Numbered from the stretch's first letter, positions 32,417-43,443 are shown. The stretch is 64,000 nucleotides of DNA from Allodiplogaster sudhausi (GCA_945643635.1 CALZFC010000009.1:7630501-7694500); one strand, 5' to 3'. Notes: generated by a model not told the origin, from the sequence alone. Numbers and translations are program-made.

Positions 32417-32693
32417 TCTTCTGAAAAATTAAATAAAAAAGATAAGGTGAGCCCCTAAGGTCATCGATACATCAAAGAATGGAGCACGAAGAGATTAAAA
32501 GAAATGGCCGATATAAGAGAGAAACGGTAAAAAGTAAAAGTAATGCTCAGTTAAGATATGATGGAGCACGTTGTACTCTCACAGTTCTCGAACACAATGT
32601 TTTCCAACACTTCTTTAAACTTCATCAACGCCACTCAATCAACAATTCCCACTACATCAACAGTAAGGATCAACAAAAAAGATGTACATCTTT

Positions 32694-33806
32694 TTAAATC
32701 TCAACAAAAAAATCATAAAGAGTCAGTTTGGAGCTGTCGTCCTTCAGCAGCCGAATGAGCATCTTCCCCTGGCTGTCCTCTCCGCTGTGGACTGCGAAGG
32801 GCTCTTTCGAAGTGGCGTTCTTGAAGAGCTTCGACCCGTGTAGACCACTCGTGGTAGAATCACACTTCTCGAACAGCTTCTTGAGCTCTGAGAACGCCTA
32901 AAGCAGGGTAGATGTTTACCGGTTTTAGTAACATTCAATTTATTTTTCTATCATTTAGTATGCCCAATATACGGATGCAACATACACTAACAGACGTAAT
33001 ACAAGTTTGTTTACAAAATGAAATAGTTTTCTGCCCTTGAAGTTGTTGGAGTGGGCGGACAGAATAAGTTAAAGGCCTGTATTCATCTGTCCTGTCAAAA
33101 TAAGAGTAATGGAACTTACGATTCTCTCCTGAGCGGCCCGCGTCGACTCTTCCATAGTCTCGATTCTGTTGAGGAGGTGCTTGTTATAGTCCTTGAGCAT
33201 GCCCTCAAAACGGTGAAAGTAATGTGAAAATCTTTAAGATTTGTGCGAAATAAGTGCATAAGGTATCAAATTAGTTAGAACTAAAAGCGAAAACTTACAA
33301 TAGTTGTGATCAGATGTTGTTCCTTCCTATTGCGCGCTACTACCGGCTCCCCCCAGTCATCTCCGTAAGACTCGTTCGCAGGATCTAGACATATATAGGC
33401 CGATTATATTTGACACATTTGTCCCCTCTCTTAATTAATCTCAAATAATAAATTCTCGCTAATTTGGACTAAACATGTAATATCAGTCTCCTTCGAGTAT
33501 TTCGCCTATAGATCCACTTCACTTGATGTATATTACAAGATAGGAAGGGATGTTATGTTAATGAGTGTAAGATTACCTTCGTTTTCTTCAACTTCATCCG
33601 TCGAGTGGCCATTCGTTCGAAACCACTCTCGATACTCCATCGGTCCGATCGAGCGCTCTTTCTGAACTTGTTCTCCATCACCGGGGGGCTCCACAGCTCG
33701 CAACGGCAGCATGTACTGCAAAACAAAAGTACTCATATAAACCAGAAACATGTATTATCTACAACGGAGTCTCCATGACGAACGAATACCCTGATGGCAG
33801 GGAAAC
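32694..33806 (-). CDS. Spliced hypothetical gene, 5' end missing
   Basis: Exons 33577-33715, 33299-33384, 33120-33203 and 32694-32897 join in phase. The split Asp codon is restored across the first of these introns. An upstream exon piece ends at 33790 with donor GTATTCG and reads VCDVKIVSFPAIR. The product has an acidic linker (GHSTDEVEENE), a helical segment (LKDYNKHLLNRIETMEESTRAAQERI) and a C-terminus with KKLFEKCDSTTSGLHGSKLFKN and LLKDDSSKLTLYDFF. No family is recognised. Directly upstream lies the Helitron 3' end, so the true first exon is probably cut off or displaced. Confidence 0.55.
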
Positions 33807-34009
33807 TGACGATCTTAACGTCACAAACATTAGCGCTCGCTATCTAATAAGCTATCGCTGTTTTATTCAAGTAAAATGCGAAAAAAAAATTGGAGTTCAC
33901 AATTATCGACGAAAGATGCGAAAACACGCACAGCATTCAGAAACACAAGTTTAGTTCCATTACACAGCTTGTTCTCAATATCAATATTTCTCAATAACAT
34001 CACAGGTGT

Positions 34010-34976
34010 CTACGGTTTCAGAATCAATTTATGGGGAGGCAGTCCATTAGGTGTCTTTGCTTCGAGTGTTTCCAACATATCAGGAGGCAATCCCATATTT
34101 TCGTCTTCTTTGGGAAGTTCCGTTATTCCAATAAATTCCTCAGCTTCGCCAGGAAGCATGTCCATAATTTTCTCATTCAGTTTGATTACTGCATCATTTC
34201 GAACAGAGAGAATTGCTCTCTTACTCATGTCAATTCCACGCGATCTGATTTCTACTGGATATACTGCTTCAATCAGTTCATCTTCACCTGCACACAACAT
34301 TTTCTCAGGCACTCTAATATGGAAACGGTCAAAGTTGGCGGTTCCCTCACCGACTGCTGTCTGATATAAACTCTTTCTGATTCTTCTCCACTCTCATGTT
34401 TATTGTTAGCCTGCATTGCTCAAATTCACGATAGACCCAGGCATTATTCAGTGTGTGATTCAAAATCTCTCTGTCTTGTGCTCCAGGGATGACTGGTAAA
34501 ATCTGCTTCCAATCGCCTCCAAGTAGAACTACACGGCCTCCAAATGGCTTATCTTTCTTATGGATTGGTGACACAGCTTTCATCGTCTCGTCGACATATC
34601 TCAGGATCTTGTCAGATTGCATGGGCGCTTCGTCCCAAATTATAACTTCAACGTTTCTCAAGCATTCGCCCCGATCTGAAGTGACATCGATATTTGGATT
34701 CTCGAGCTCATCAAGTTCTAGAGGAATTCCGAAGCCATTGTGCGCCGTTGTTCCGTTCTTCAGTAATGTAGCACCAATTCCAGTCGATGCAACTGGAAGA
34801 ATCGTCTTATCATTAGCTATGCACCAATTAATTAAATATTCATAAAGATATGTCTTTCCACATCCACCACTTCCGGTCACAAAGAAACATCGCTTCGCTG
34901 CGTTCTCATCTTTAATAGCAGCAATTAATTTTTCAGCAATTTCCTTCTGTTCTTTATTGAGCTTTATTCCCGTTTT
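34010..34976 (-). pseudogene. Helitron helicase (Pif1 type), broken and truncated
   Basis: This follows the Rep frame after an in-frame TAG at 34979-34977, with KLNKEQKEIAEKL continuing in the same frame. Walker A is TGSGGCGKT, motif II is IIWDEAP and motif III is LLGGDWKQILPV. A frameshift near 34345 moves the frame to VGEGTANFDRF and AGEDELIEAVYP. A TGA near 34008 then interrupts ILKP...PVMLLRNID, and the frame dissolves after LCNGTKLVF at about 33.92 kb. Helicase motifs V and VI, expected about 100 residues further on, are absent. Early motifs are well kept, so inactivation looks fairly recent. Confidence 0.8.
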
Positions 34977-37744
34977 CTAAACGAATTCTGCTGCTTCTTT
35001 CTTATTCTCTGCCATTGCCTTCCTATCAAGATCCAAATTCTTCTTCAGGCCAAATTGTTTGAGAGTGAGATTCGAATGCCGAATAATGGAGTAGATATGT
35101 CTGAGGGCCTTTTGTGTTAGTTCATCGTCGGTAAATGTCTTCTCCTTGTCGTAATCAAGCATGGAATCCAAATACTTGGTGAACAACTTTTCCGGATGCG
35201 GAGGGTTGCAATGCATTAAAATAACACAGTACAGTTGTCGTACTGCCTTGGGACTCGTCTTCTCGTATGCAGCTTCACCCAAGCATCGGTCCCATTCAAT
35301 ATCATCTTGTAAATATCCTCTTTCTCTCGCGGACTCCTCAAAGGATGCATACTTTCCTTTTCCGTCTTCAGAAGCCAGTAAATCATCATAACAAGTGTAT
35401 CCTTTCATATTTCTCACAAGTACATACAACGCATACTGCTCTCTGTTTTTTGGGTTTACTGGAGTCAGGTAGGCAATGTTCTTTTCAATTTGGGTCTTCT
35501 TTGTGTACGGCTTATACTTTTTCTCTTTTATATCAAATCTGTAGTTCTCTTCAACCTCGAGAAACGTACAGTTTCTTGCATTCTTATCTGTCTTATTCAA
35601 GTTCATGTATGCCATAAACCTCGATGTTGCTCTGTCTGCTTTATTCTGCCTAGTTGTGTCATCGTCATCCTCCTTGATATGGAACCAGTTCTCGTCCTCA
35701 AGATGTGTAAAGAGTGCAGTAACACAGTGAGATTTTCCATGACTTGGCAATCCAAGTCTCCTATAACATGCTTCGACATTTGAAATGATTCTGCAATTTA
35801 AAAAGCTCTTTGTTTCATCAAAGTCAACTATTTGTCGCACTGTGCCATCTGGATTTGTAACGTGTTCATTTCGAAGCCGAATTCCTTCTTTATTCATCTC
35901 CTTTTCATCCATTTCATCGAGTTCCATGAACAAACGATCAACTCCCTTGAATATGTACTTGAAGATGTATTTAAAACTGGAGATGCTAGAACACACTTCC
36001 ACATTAATGTGGCATTGATACTTCATCAAGAGATACGGGTTATATGGAACGATGTCTCTGTTTGTTGCAATTCTATGTCCTTTTCCATATGATTTGTAAA
36101 AGATAGTCTCCTGATTATTTCTTCGTCTGTACAATGGATAAGCGTTCTCTTTCATATCCGTTTCCTCACAGAAATCTTTTGGAAATCGTCTCGCACACCG
36201 GTACGCATTTGGTCTACTTCTCCTGCATGGCATATCTAAATTTCCCAGGCATGGTCCATGCACCATCTTCTCCTTAACCAATTGTCTTAAAATTTTAGTT
36301 TGTTCATATTCTGGATCATTTACATCTGGTAGAATCGGTATTTCAGCACTAATGGTCTGATCGATGATTTCTGGCGTATCCACGTGATCCTTGTCAAACA
36401 TAATCAACATATGAATGTGAGGCATTCCTCTTTGCTGGTACTCGAGATTCCAGGCATAGCCATGCACTTCTCCGAGAACTCCGTGCTCTACGATATCGGT
36501 AATAAATTCTTTTGCTTTAAGCCAGAAAATCCTGCATACTTCATCAGACATATCCAACCAGTTCATATTTGGCGAAATTCGTTCTTTAAATTCTCGTATT
36601 TCTTTCCAATCTGGGTTTCCTGTGAAAGTGATAAAACGTGCAGGCTTACCAAATCTTCGAGAAATTGCGATGCACTCATAGTAGCGTTTTTTGAACCATT
36701 TGGTACTTCCAGGATATGCCTCAGGCATCGTCACATAATTTCCAAGTACAAATCCTTGTTCTGCAAGCTTTATTTGTGCGAACCTTGCGTTCGCACTCAC
36801 TTTAGCCATTTTGTGTACCATTTCTGCTCTTTCTCTTCGTATTGCTGCCAACCGGTCTGCTTCAAGTCTCAAATAAGCATACAGACAGTACTGCTGAGTG
36901 ATTGCACCCCAGTGCTTGCACCAGTGCATTTGTTGCTCCTCTAAATTTCCTCTCAATGCCAAAACATAATTTGTCCATTCCTGTCTTGAAATAGATTCAC
37001 GAGACTTGACTCCCGGCTTTGTTTTCTGTTTTCGTCTTTGTATATTCTTGGGCAAATTGTTCATGTATGCACGATTAGCATGAGGGAAGAGAACAGGAAA
37101 TGACATGGCATCATGCAATTCACAAAAATGCGGTAGATTATTGCTGGTATTTGATCTTGGAAATATTCTTACTCCTTTATTCAAATCTTCATGACTTGGA
37201 CATTCACCATCTGGATACACGTATACCGCAGCAATAAACTTTTCTGCACTGGGTTTATGCAATCTTCCCGGATGAATGGTCTCTATGGACATCATCTTTC
37301 CGCCAGACCCTTCCACTGGTTCATACTTCTTTATTGCTTCATCTTTGTCTAGTATGTTTAGCATTATGCGGTTCGGTTTCCTACCACTTTCTTTAGCTTC
37401 CTTATTTTCCTTCTGGACGATTTCATCCATTTGCTTGTACAGCTTTATCAGACAATTGTTCTCTTGCAAAACTTTTAGAACTCGCATGAAAATCATCGGA
37501 TCATAGTTCAACTTAAACTTTTTCATAAATTCTATACAAGATTTTTTGGCAATTTCTTCGTCATTGCTGAGAATCAAATTTACAAATGCAGGCTTTTTTT
37601 CAGAGTTAAACTGTGGACATACAATCATTGTCTCCATTGCTCCGTTAATTACGAGAGGCACTGGGCCACCTTTGGGAAATTGATGCCGTTGTTTGTAATT
37701 AATCCTTGGGCAAACAAATCCTAGGTGTGTGTTCATCTGTCTCA
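34977..37744 (-). CDS. Helitron Rep nuclease (HUH) segment
   Basis: The open frame of about 922 codons has motif FITFTGNPDWKEI (about 371-382) and the HUH motif QQRGMPHIHMLIMFD (His 443 and 445). The tyrosine motif is FKYIFKYIFKG (Tyr 593 and 597), preceded by CHINVEVC. These are the hallmarks of the Helitron rolling-circle initiator, which nicks and joins single strands. The frame opens at a TTG just after a TGA in the preceding frame (37742), so it depends on a 1-base frameshift. It ends at an in-frame TAG before the helicase. The catalytic residues are all intact. Confidence 0.85.
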
Positions 37745-38701
37745 ATGTATCCCATACATGTTTTCCAGCTTTTGAAAGTACATATTTTTTATCGCTCGCA
37801 TTTCTTTATTTTCAATCGTCAACGGGAATTCTTCTTGAATGTTGACTTGTTCGCCCTTACAGCATATGGAATCTGGCTCGCCTGGCCATCGCCACGCTTT
37901 ACAGTGTTCACATTCCTTTTGCGGTGGTAGCTCAAAGTATTTTGGTAACGGTCTTCCGATCATTGCAGCTAAGATTTTCTTCAAAGCGTTTCGATTTTTC
38001 TTTACCATGTACGACACATACTCTTTCGTTTTTGACGAGGGCGTATTCATAGGATCTGAGATATCAGCCAAATCTGCACTTTCAACGTCATTATTAGCAT
38101 CGTCTTGTATTTTCATACATTTCCGCATAATTCGTTTTACATCTTTCGGATTAACACTCTCAGGACAATCCTTATTATTCATAACCAGTGAATATATTAC
38201 TGAACATATGTATATGCCTGTATGGAATGGAGAGGGAATACTCGGGTATTCTCGTATCAGCTGGTACCTTGCTCGCTTTCGATCATAATAACGTGCAACC
38301 TTCCTAATAGTCTGATTCATTTCAGAGGAAACTGCTTCTATGTACGGATCGTATAGTTTGGCTTTTTGCTCTCTGATCGCAATAAGTGCATACTCATTTG
38401 AACTTTTCTTAATAGGTATCAATAGCGTCTTTCTCTTATAATTTTTAAATCCTTCCAATTTTCCTTCACTCTCAAATGCTCCAATTGGTAGTATAGCAAA
38501 TTTCTTGCTTTGTAGAGAAAGAACGAAATTATTAATAATTTCATCAGTTAACATCTCATTATCACTCGAGAGCAAAGACAATTCGTCTGCAGTCAGCTCA
38601 TTACACGCAAAGGGAATAACTCTCACTTCTTCTTTCTCTTTATTCTCACTGTTCTCGACATCTTCACAGATTACAGATGTTATTATTTTTTCTAGAATCA
38701 T
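37742..38701 (-). CDS. Helitron N-terminal segment: degenerate C48 unit and zinc motif
   Basis: Residues 60-170 resemble a Ulp1 fold (TLLIPI...YALIAI...KLYDP...FHTGIYIC). Tyr stands in the His position and Thr in the place of the nucleophile Cys, so it should be inactive as a protease. Residues 264-286 read CEHCKAWRWPGEPDSICCKG, the Cys pattern that precedes Rep in many Helitrons. The frame follows the previous one directly: TAA at 38710-38708, then two codons, then ATG. It ends four bases into the Rep frame. Confidence 0.7.
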   Translation of the reverse strand: MILEKIITSVICEDVENSENKEKEEVRVIPFACNELTADELSLLSSDNEMLTDEIINNFVLSLQSKKFAILPIGAFESEGKLEGFKNYKRKTLLIPIKKSSNEYALIAIREQKAKLYDPYIEAVSSEMNQTIRKVARYYDRKRARYQLIREYPSIPSPFHTGIYICSVIYSLVMNNKDCPESVNPKDVKRIMRKCMKIQDDANNDVESADLADISDPMNTPSSKTKEYVSYMVKKNRNALKKILAAMIGRPLPKYFELPPQKECEHCKAWRWPGEPDSICCKGEQVNIQEEFPLTIENKEMRAIKNMYFQKLENMYGIH

Positions 38702-38707
38702 TCCACG

Positions 38708-39916
38708 TTACGCAGGCTCGTTAAATTCTTTAAATTTCTTTTTTCTCTTCCCCGACAAGTCGCACATGTATTGTTCAGCATTGAAATGGAGAGCTGGTCC
38801 AGATTCGTAAGGCAGTACATATGTACATTGCTCATTTCTTCTTTTCATTTCTGACTTGTCTAGCTTTTGCGAAAAAATAGTTTCTGTTAGCTTTATCAAA
38901 TTGTTCATCATTACAATTCTCCGCTCTTGATCATATAATCTGACCACAATATCTTCATTCCGCTCAATAATTCCAAGAACCCATTCGGTGTCACATTTCA
39001 ATGGAACAAATATTATCGTCTGCTTAATAGACTGCATCTCTTTAGACATAGTTCCTGATTGGAAATATGCTTGAATATCTTCTGGATTGCATATGAAAAC
39101 ATCTTCATTTGAGTCACTAACCATGATCCTTAGCATTTTATAAACGATCAAATTATCAAAATTATTGCCCGGGTGAGCGGACTCAAATGGTATTACAGAT
39201 CTTTCTAAATCTCTCCTCTTCTGGTTCAGAGTGCATGTTCCCCATCCAACTCTTTTCATCATGTCAAGTTCCTCATTGGAATAATCAGAGAAGTTTGATT
39301 GAACAGATTGTGTAGATGAAAATACGCTACTTTCAGATCTAACAGAAGAGGATGAAATAGATCTCCGAGACCTTTCATAAGTGATTCTCTCAACACTCTC
39401 TCCATACTTCCTGATCAAGTTGCAAGAAAGCACAAAATTCTTCAATTGCTTTCTAAATGAATTAACATCAAAATTATCAATGCATGTAGGTCTTTCATTT
39501 ATAACTTGCAATGCGTGGAAAATAGTGATATGTCCGCAGCTTACACTATCATTCTGCATTGTCACTTTGCTCTCGTCCTGTGCATCTACATCAACTTCAA
39601 GTCCCGTGAGATGGGAGATGCATTCCTTAATTGTGTTCAGTTCACTTCTCTGCACTCTATTCAGCGAGTCATACACTGTGCCTTTCTTATTCTGAGGTTC
39701 AATGACACAAAGCATATGGTGATTATTATTAACCAGAGGGAACATAACTTTCGAATATTGGTTATAATTTCGTTTCCTCAGTTTTCGTATGTTTTTACCA
39801 TTACTGCAGTAAGCATGGTATACATGTGGATCAATTGAAAACACATTCTTCTTATAGCAAAAAGCTCGCACAGCACAGTTTACGACATCTGCATGTACAA
39901 TTTCTGCGCGGTCCAA
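38708..39916 (-). CDS. C48/Ulp1-like units 4 (intact triad) and 5 (degenerate)
   Basis: The first unit has MFPLVNNNHHMLCVI (His 67), GTVYDSL (Asp 83), then Gln 121 and Cys 127 in MQNDSVSCGHITIF. The His-Asp spacing of 16 and Gln-Cys spacing of 6 fit the Ulp1/SENP family. The second unit (about 255-375) has FVPLKCDTEWVLGII with Trp for His and RLYDQE (Asp 329), with no nucleophile Cys. The two are joined by a Ser-rich linker with RSRRSISSSS. The frame overlaps the previous one by 37 bases and starts at TTG, so it is a frameshifted continuation. The family cuts ubiquitin-like conjugates; the role in Helitrons is not known. Confidence 0.7.
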   Translation of the reverse strand: MDRAEIVHADVVNCAVRAFCYKKNVFSIDPHVYHAYCSNGKNIRKLRKRNYNQYSKVMFPLVNNNHHMLCVIEPQNKKGTVYDSLNRVQRSELNTIKECISHLTGLEVDVDAQDESKVTMQNDSVSCGHITIFHALQVINERPTCIDNFDVNSFRKQLKNFVLSCNLIRKYGESVERITYERSRRSISSSSVRSESSVFSSTQSVQSNFSDYSNEELDMMKRVGWGTCTLNQKRRDLERSVIPFESAHPGNNFDNLIVYKMLRIMVSDSNEDVFICNPEDIQAYFQSGTMSKEMQSIKQTIIFVPLKCDTEWVLGIIERNEDIVVRLYDQERRIVMMNNLIKLTETIFSQKLDKSEMKRRNEQCTYVLPYESGPALHFNAEQYMCDLSGKRKKKFKEFNEPA

Positions 39917-41097
39917 TTTATCAATATTTCATATGAGACGTCCGCAATAGGCGCACTTGACCTACTAACTGAGCTAAATATAGCTTGATAAGTTTCGTCT
40001 CTTTGTTCTCTATTAATTAGCGATCTACTTTTTCTCATGGATGATCGCCTCGGAGTGCTATCTGAAGTAATGTCCATTTGGCTCGTTCCAGAGAAAGCTG
40101 AAGATGGTGTACCTCTTACTTGTCCTTCCACAGTTCTTTTCCTTCTTGGTGTCTGATTTGCAGGGCTCTGTATTATTTTCATCTGACACATATCATTTAG
40201 CAAAATAGATGGGCTCTCAATTTCTTCATTTCTTCTTTTCTTTTCAGAACTGAACTGTTCATTAAATTCGCTTTTTCGTTTAGCGTTATAAGATAATCTT
40301 TTGTTTCCAGCTGCTGGTGTTTTAAATGCGTTGTTATCACAGTCTGACACTGGAGTTCTGCTTCGACTTCTGGATATTCGGACTGAGTCATTATCGGAGA
40401 TCGAAACATTTTTTCTTTCACTTTCTGTCGCTTCAGTCGTTTTAAACAGTCCTATCAACTTCTTCTTATAAAGCATTGAATTGAACCTCAGCAGATCAAA
40501 TCCGTGTGGTGAGAACGCCGATTCCGCAAATGAACATACCAGAATATGTGCATTATACTTACATTTACCCTGCTCAGTGCATTGTTCAAGATTAACATTG
40601 AATCCACTAGTGAGCGGTTTAATTGCAGAAACTATTCCAAATATAGAGTTGGTTGCACACTTGTAGTAATCTTCGCTTCCCTGTTCATCAGAATCGCAAA
40701 TTCTCATAATGCCAGAAGACCAGTTGTAATCACAATAATATACATGTTTTCCCCGGTTCTTGTCAGGAACAACAAATTGAGCCAAGTTACATTCACTCAG
40801 TTTTCCTTCATATGATTGCATCCATGCTTGTTCAAGAGAAATGGCTTTATTCATGAAAAGTTCAAACTTACTCACCGCAGCTTTGGTTTCAGGATGATTC
40901 ATGGCAATCCTTAGCATACAACATTCAATGACATCTACTTCCAACGGCTTTTGCTTTGCATTCAATTCTTTCTTTATTTTTGCAACATCAAACAATTCAT
41001 TTTTATTTTTATCAGGAACAGATGTCTTTACAGCATCAAATAATTCGTTTTGATCGTCTGTAGATATTTCTTCATATTTCGTCAATAAGCGGTACAA
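39880..41097 (-). CDS. C48-like unit 3 plus charged linker
   Basis: Residues 45-200 keep the pattern FVVPDKNRGKHVYYCDYN (His 118) and IMRICDSDEQ (Asp 135), 17 apart. The Gln is missing, and Cys 188 in AHILVCSF lacks the usual following Gly. The unit is probably inactive. The rest (200-405) is Ser/Arg/Lys-rich linker with RSRSRTPVSD and QTPRRKRTVEG. The frame overlaps its neighbours by 26 and 37 bases and lacks an ATG start. Confidence 0.55.
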   Translation of the reverse strand: MYRLLTKYEEISTDDQNELFDAVKTSVPDKNKNELFDVAKIKKELNAKQKPLEVDVIECCMLRIAMNHPETKAAVSKFELFMNKAISLEQAWMQSYEGKLSECNLAQFVVPDKNRGKHVYYCDYNWSSGIMRICDSDEQGSEDYYKCATNSIFGIVSAIKPLTSGFNVNLEQCTEQGKCKYNAHILVCSFAESAFSPHGFDLLRFNSMLYKKKLIGLFKTTEATESERKNVSISDNDSVRISRSRSRTPVSDCDNNAFKTPAAGNKRLSYNAKRKSEFNEQFSSEKKRRNEEIESPSILLNDMCQMKIIQSPANQTPRRKRTVEGQVRGTPSSAFSGTSQMDITSDSTPRRSSMRKSRSLINREQRDETYQAIFSSVSRSSAPIADVSYEILINWTAQKLYMQMS

Positions 41098-43138
41098 GAA
41101 TCCTTCTCATTGCCTTACACTTCTTAACTGAATATTCTTTGAACAATGTACGCAGTGTCTTTGCATCGAACTTGCGACCAGAACACAGATATCTGAGCTG
41201 GTGAGAAGCAGAGACATTCAGAAGCATAGTTTCTGGGCTCTCATTGGAAATTTTTTCAAATACTTCTTGAAATGTCATTTCTTTCAACATACTCTCTGGG
41301 TCGAGGAGATCGACATATGCTTCTTCAATAATTTTTTCGTTTTCATCACAGTCGTTAATCTCGATAAGATTATATGGTCTGACAGTGTCAATTTCAGGTT
41401 TCTCGTAGATAGTCGAAGCATTTATTTTTAAATTGCTCTTCCTTTTTGCTGGTCCCTGAGGCTTTTTGAATAGGTAATCATCATTCTTCGAATTTGATCT
41501 CTGACTTCGTCTTGGCTTTACTTCATTCCACTCATTTTCAAAGTTCTTCTCAATTGGAGAAGGCTTTTTCTTCTGTTCTGCTAGAATAACTACAGGAACT
41601 TGATTCCTCCCTTCCAAAACATTAAGCATGACATATCTGTACAGTCTGCATTCAAATCCGTCCTTTGGTTTTGGAATTCTTTTCATTGCGCACTGATAGT
41701 ACTTGCATGTGAATACACCGCAGTGGAATGTGTCTGGTTGCTGTTGAACGTTTTCCCATATAAAGCTTGGCTTTGGAACATTTCCAAACACGTGCTTGAT
41801 CAGCTGACAAATTCCCTTTGCGCTTATGTGCTCCGAGTATGTGTCCTTATGATATGTTTTGCCTTCCATGGAATCTGATATTCTTACAACATTTTCCTCT
41901 CTAACATACTCGGCAAACCAGAAGTGAACTCCGTAGTGGACAGCAAATAGAATCCGCTTTGCAGTGAGTTTCATCGCGTCGTTCATTCTGGCAAATGCAA
42001 AGTTAATGTGAATCTGATCTACCAAGTAGCATTCGCCTGCTGCAGTTGCATCTCTTTTCCGCTCAAAGACCTGATAAATGGAACTCAATGCGAAAATTGT
42101 GTCGTTTCCAGAGTATGATTCAGCCAGTATTGTGATATATTTGTCCACAGTCTCCGTTGTAAGCATGTCAGATTCTGATCTGAGATCACTGAACTCCACA
42201 TATCCTGGTTGTGTACTAATTGATAGGTCTCCTTTCTTGCCAGTCAGAATCGAATACATGCTATTCTTTATGTCATTTGAGTTCATGCTGAAGCGACTGT
42301 AATCCGAGTTCGTGATCGAACTTTCCAAGGCACTCACAAGATAAACGGCTGAGTCTTCATTAGCATCCTTCATTTTCGCAAATTCCTCATTCTCGAATGT
42401 CGGAACAATATTCGACTTGGTAACGAATTGAACAATTTTGCTGAGAGCATCTCTAACTGGTTTCAGGGTAATGATTTGTGTCTCTTTCTTCGAATCGTAC
42501 AAATGCAATACATTTTCATTTCTGTTGTATTTTGCACAAAACATGTGACCATTCACAGAAACAGGAATAATGAGTCGCTCGAAACTGATACGGCTTTCTT
42601 CATTCAATCCAATAAAATGCTTCTCACTTATCTGCATCCCAACATTTGCATTTTGGAAAACTTCTATATGCGCAATGATAACTTTTCCAATATTCCTTTC
42701 ATCCCCTTCGATCCAATTGCTCAATTTCTGCTTGGCATACTCATCAATAAACTTGGTCGGAATTTTGTGACTTTTGTCTGTCAGGACTTTGTATTCATCT
42801 ATACTCTCATCAATTCCTCCTCCTCTGAGATTCTTGTACATAAAGTGGTCTTGCGTGTATTCATTTTCATTCGTATTCTTCTTCATATCATCATTCAGTG
42901 GTTCTTCATCATTTTCATTCTGATTTATTCTGGTTTGCGGACAGTAGCATTTTCCAAACAGTTTCCCTGCCCGCGCAGTCACTGATGGGAGGCAGTCGCT
43001 ACTGCCTAGAGGCCCTGCCCCGGCAACCTCTAGGCACTGCACGGCCGAGCCGCGCCGACGATCCGGCCGAATGTCGACCTTCTCGCCGTCGCTTCGACAC
43101 CGTGCGTGCATCTGAGCAGAAAGGAAGAGGCAGACCAA
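41072..43138 (-). CDS. C48/Ulp1-like units 1 (degenerate) and 2 (intact triad)
   Basis: Unit 1 (about 135-275) has LIIPVSVNGHMFCAKY (His 198) and VLHLYDSKKE (Asp 215), but EDSAVYLVSA where the family has DCGVY, so the nucleophile is lost. Unit 2 (about 325-500) has GVHFWFAEY (His 405), VRISDSMEG (Asp 422), and Gln 467 with Cys 473 in QQQPDTFHCGVFTCKYY. This is a complete Ulp1-type catalytic set with normal spacing. The first 70 or so codons are GC-rich (42980-43110) and unlike the rest, so the real start may be a later Met near residue 85. A zone of charged residues follows (QKKKPSPIEKN). Confidence 0.7.
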   Translation of the reverse strand: MVCLFLSAQMHARCRSDGEKVDIRPDRRRGSAVQCLEVAGAGPLGSSDCLPSVTARAGKLFGKCYCPQTRINQNENDEEPLNDDMKKNTNENEYTQDHFMYKNLRGGGIDESIDEYKVLTDKSHKIPTKFIDEYAKQKLSNWIEGDERNIGKVIIAHIEVFQNANVGMQISEKHFIGLNEESRISFERLIIPVSVNGHMFCAKYNRNENVLHLYDSKKETQIITLKPVRDALSKIVQFVTKSNIVPTFENEEFAKMKDANEDSAVYLVSALESSITNSDYSRFSMNSNDIKNSMYSILTGKKGDLSISTQPGYVEFSDLRSESDMLTTETVDKYITILAESYSGNDTIFALSSIYQVFERKRDATAAGECYLVDQIHINFAFARMNDAMKLTAKRILFAVHYGVHFWFAEYVREENVVRISDSMEGKTYHKDTYSEHISAKGICQLIKHVFGNVPKPSFIWENVQQQPDTFHCGVFTCKYYQCAMKRIPKPKDGFECRLYRYVMLNVLEGRNQVPVVILAEQKKKPSPIEKNFENEWNEVKPRRSQRSNSKNDDYLFKKPQGPAKRKSNLKINASTIYEKPEIDTVRPYNLIEINDCDENEKIIEEAYVDLLDPESMLKEMTFQEVFEKISNESPETMLLNVSASHQLRYLCSGRKFDAKTLRTLFKEYSVKKCKAMRRILVPLIDEI

Positions 43139-43179
43139 CCACGAAGGGAAACTCTAACCTCTCCTGCAATTAAAGGATT

Positions 43180-43393
43180 CATTATTAATATGTTCTGTTA
43201 TCCGCTATACATTCCTCATGCGCCGCGCAACAACAACAATACAAATATCTATACATACATACATTCGTACGCTGGAATATCGAATGAGGTCAGTGAACAC
43301 GCTCAATTAACGGTCTGTTGTTTTGTGAATGTATGCATGCTTGATCGCGATAAAAACATCTCACCAAGAAACATATGTACATAACGGTAGAAT

Positions 43394-43443
<50 letters not shown>

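Larger units (their letters stand above)
33830..43140 (-). mobile_element. Helitron with Ulp1-like array, inactive
   Basis: On the minus strand it encodes, in order: several C48/Ulp1-like units; a zinc-binding motif typical of the Helitron N-terminus; a Rep HUH nuclease; and a Pif1-type helicase. A candidate 3' terminus CTAA lies at 33833-33830, followed by T, as Helitrons insert between A and T. Only a 5-bp stem (TAGCG/CGCTA) overlaps it, so this end is tentative. The 5' end is not resolved, but coding similarity starts near 42.9 kb. Seven breaks (three stops, four frameshifts) and the loss of the last helicase motifs show it cannot make the full protein. Confidence 0.75.

Noticed and set aside
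35161..42985. Plus-strand frames across the Helitron
   Set aside because: They are shadows of the minus-strand Rep, helicase and C48-like frames.
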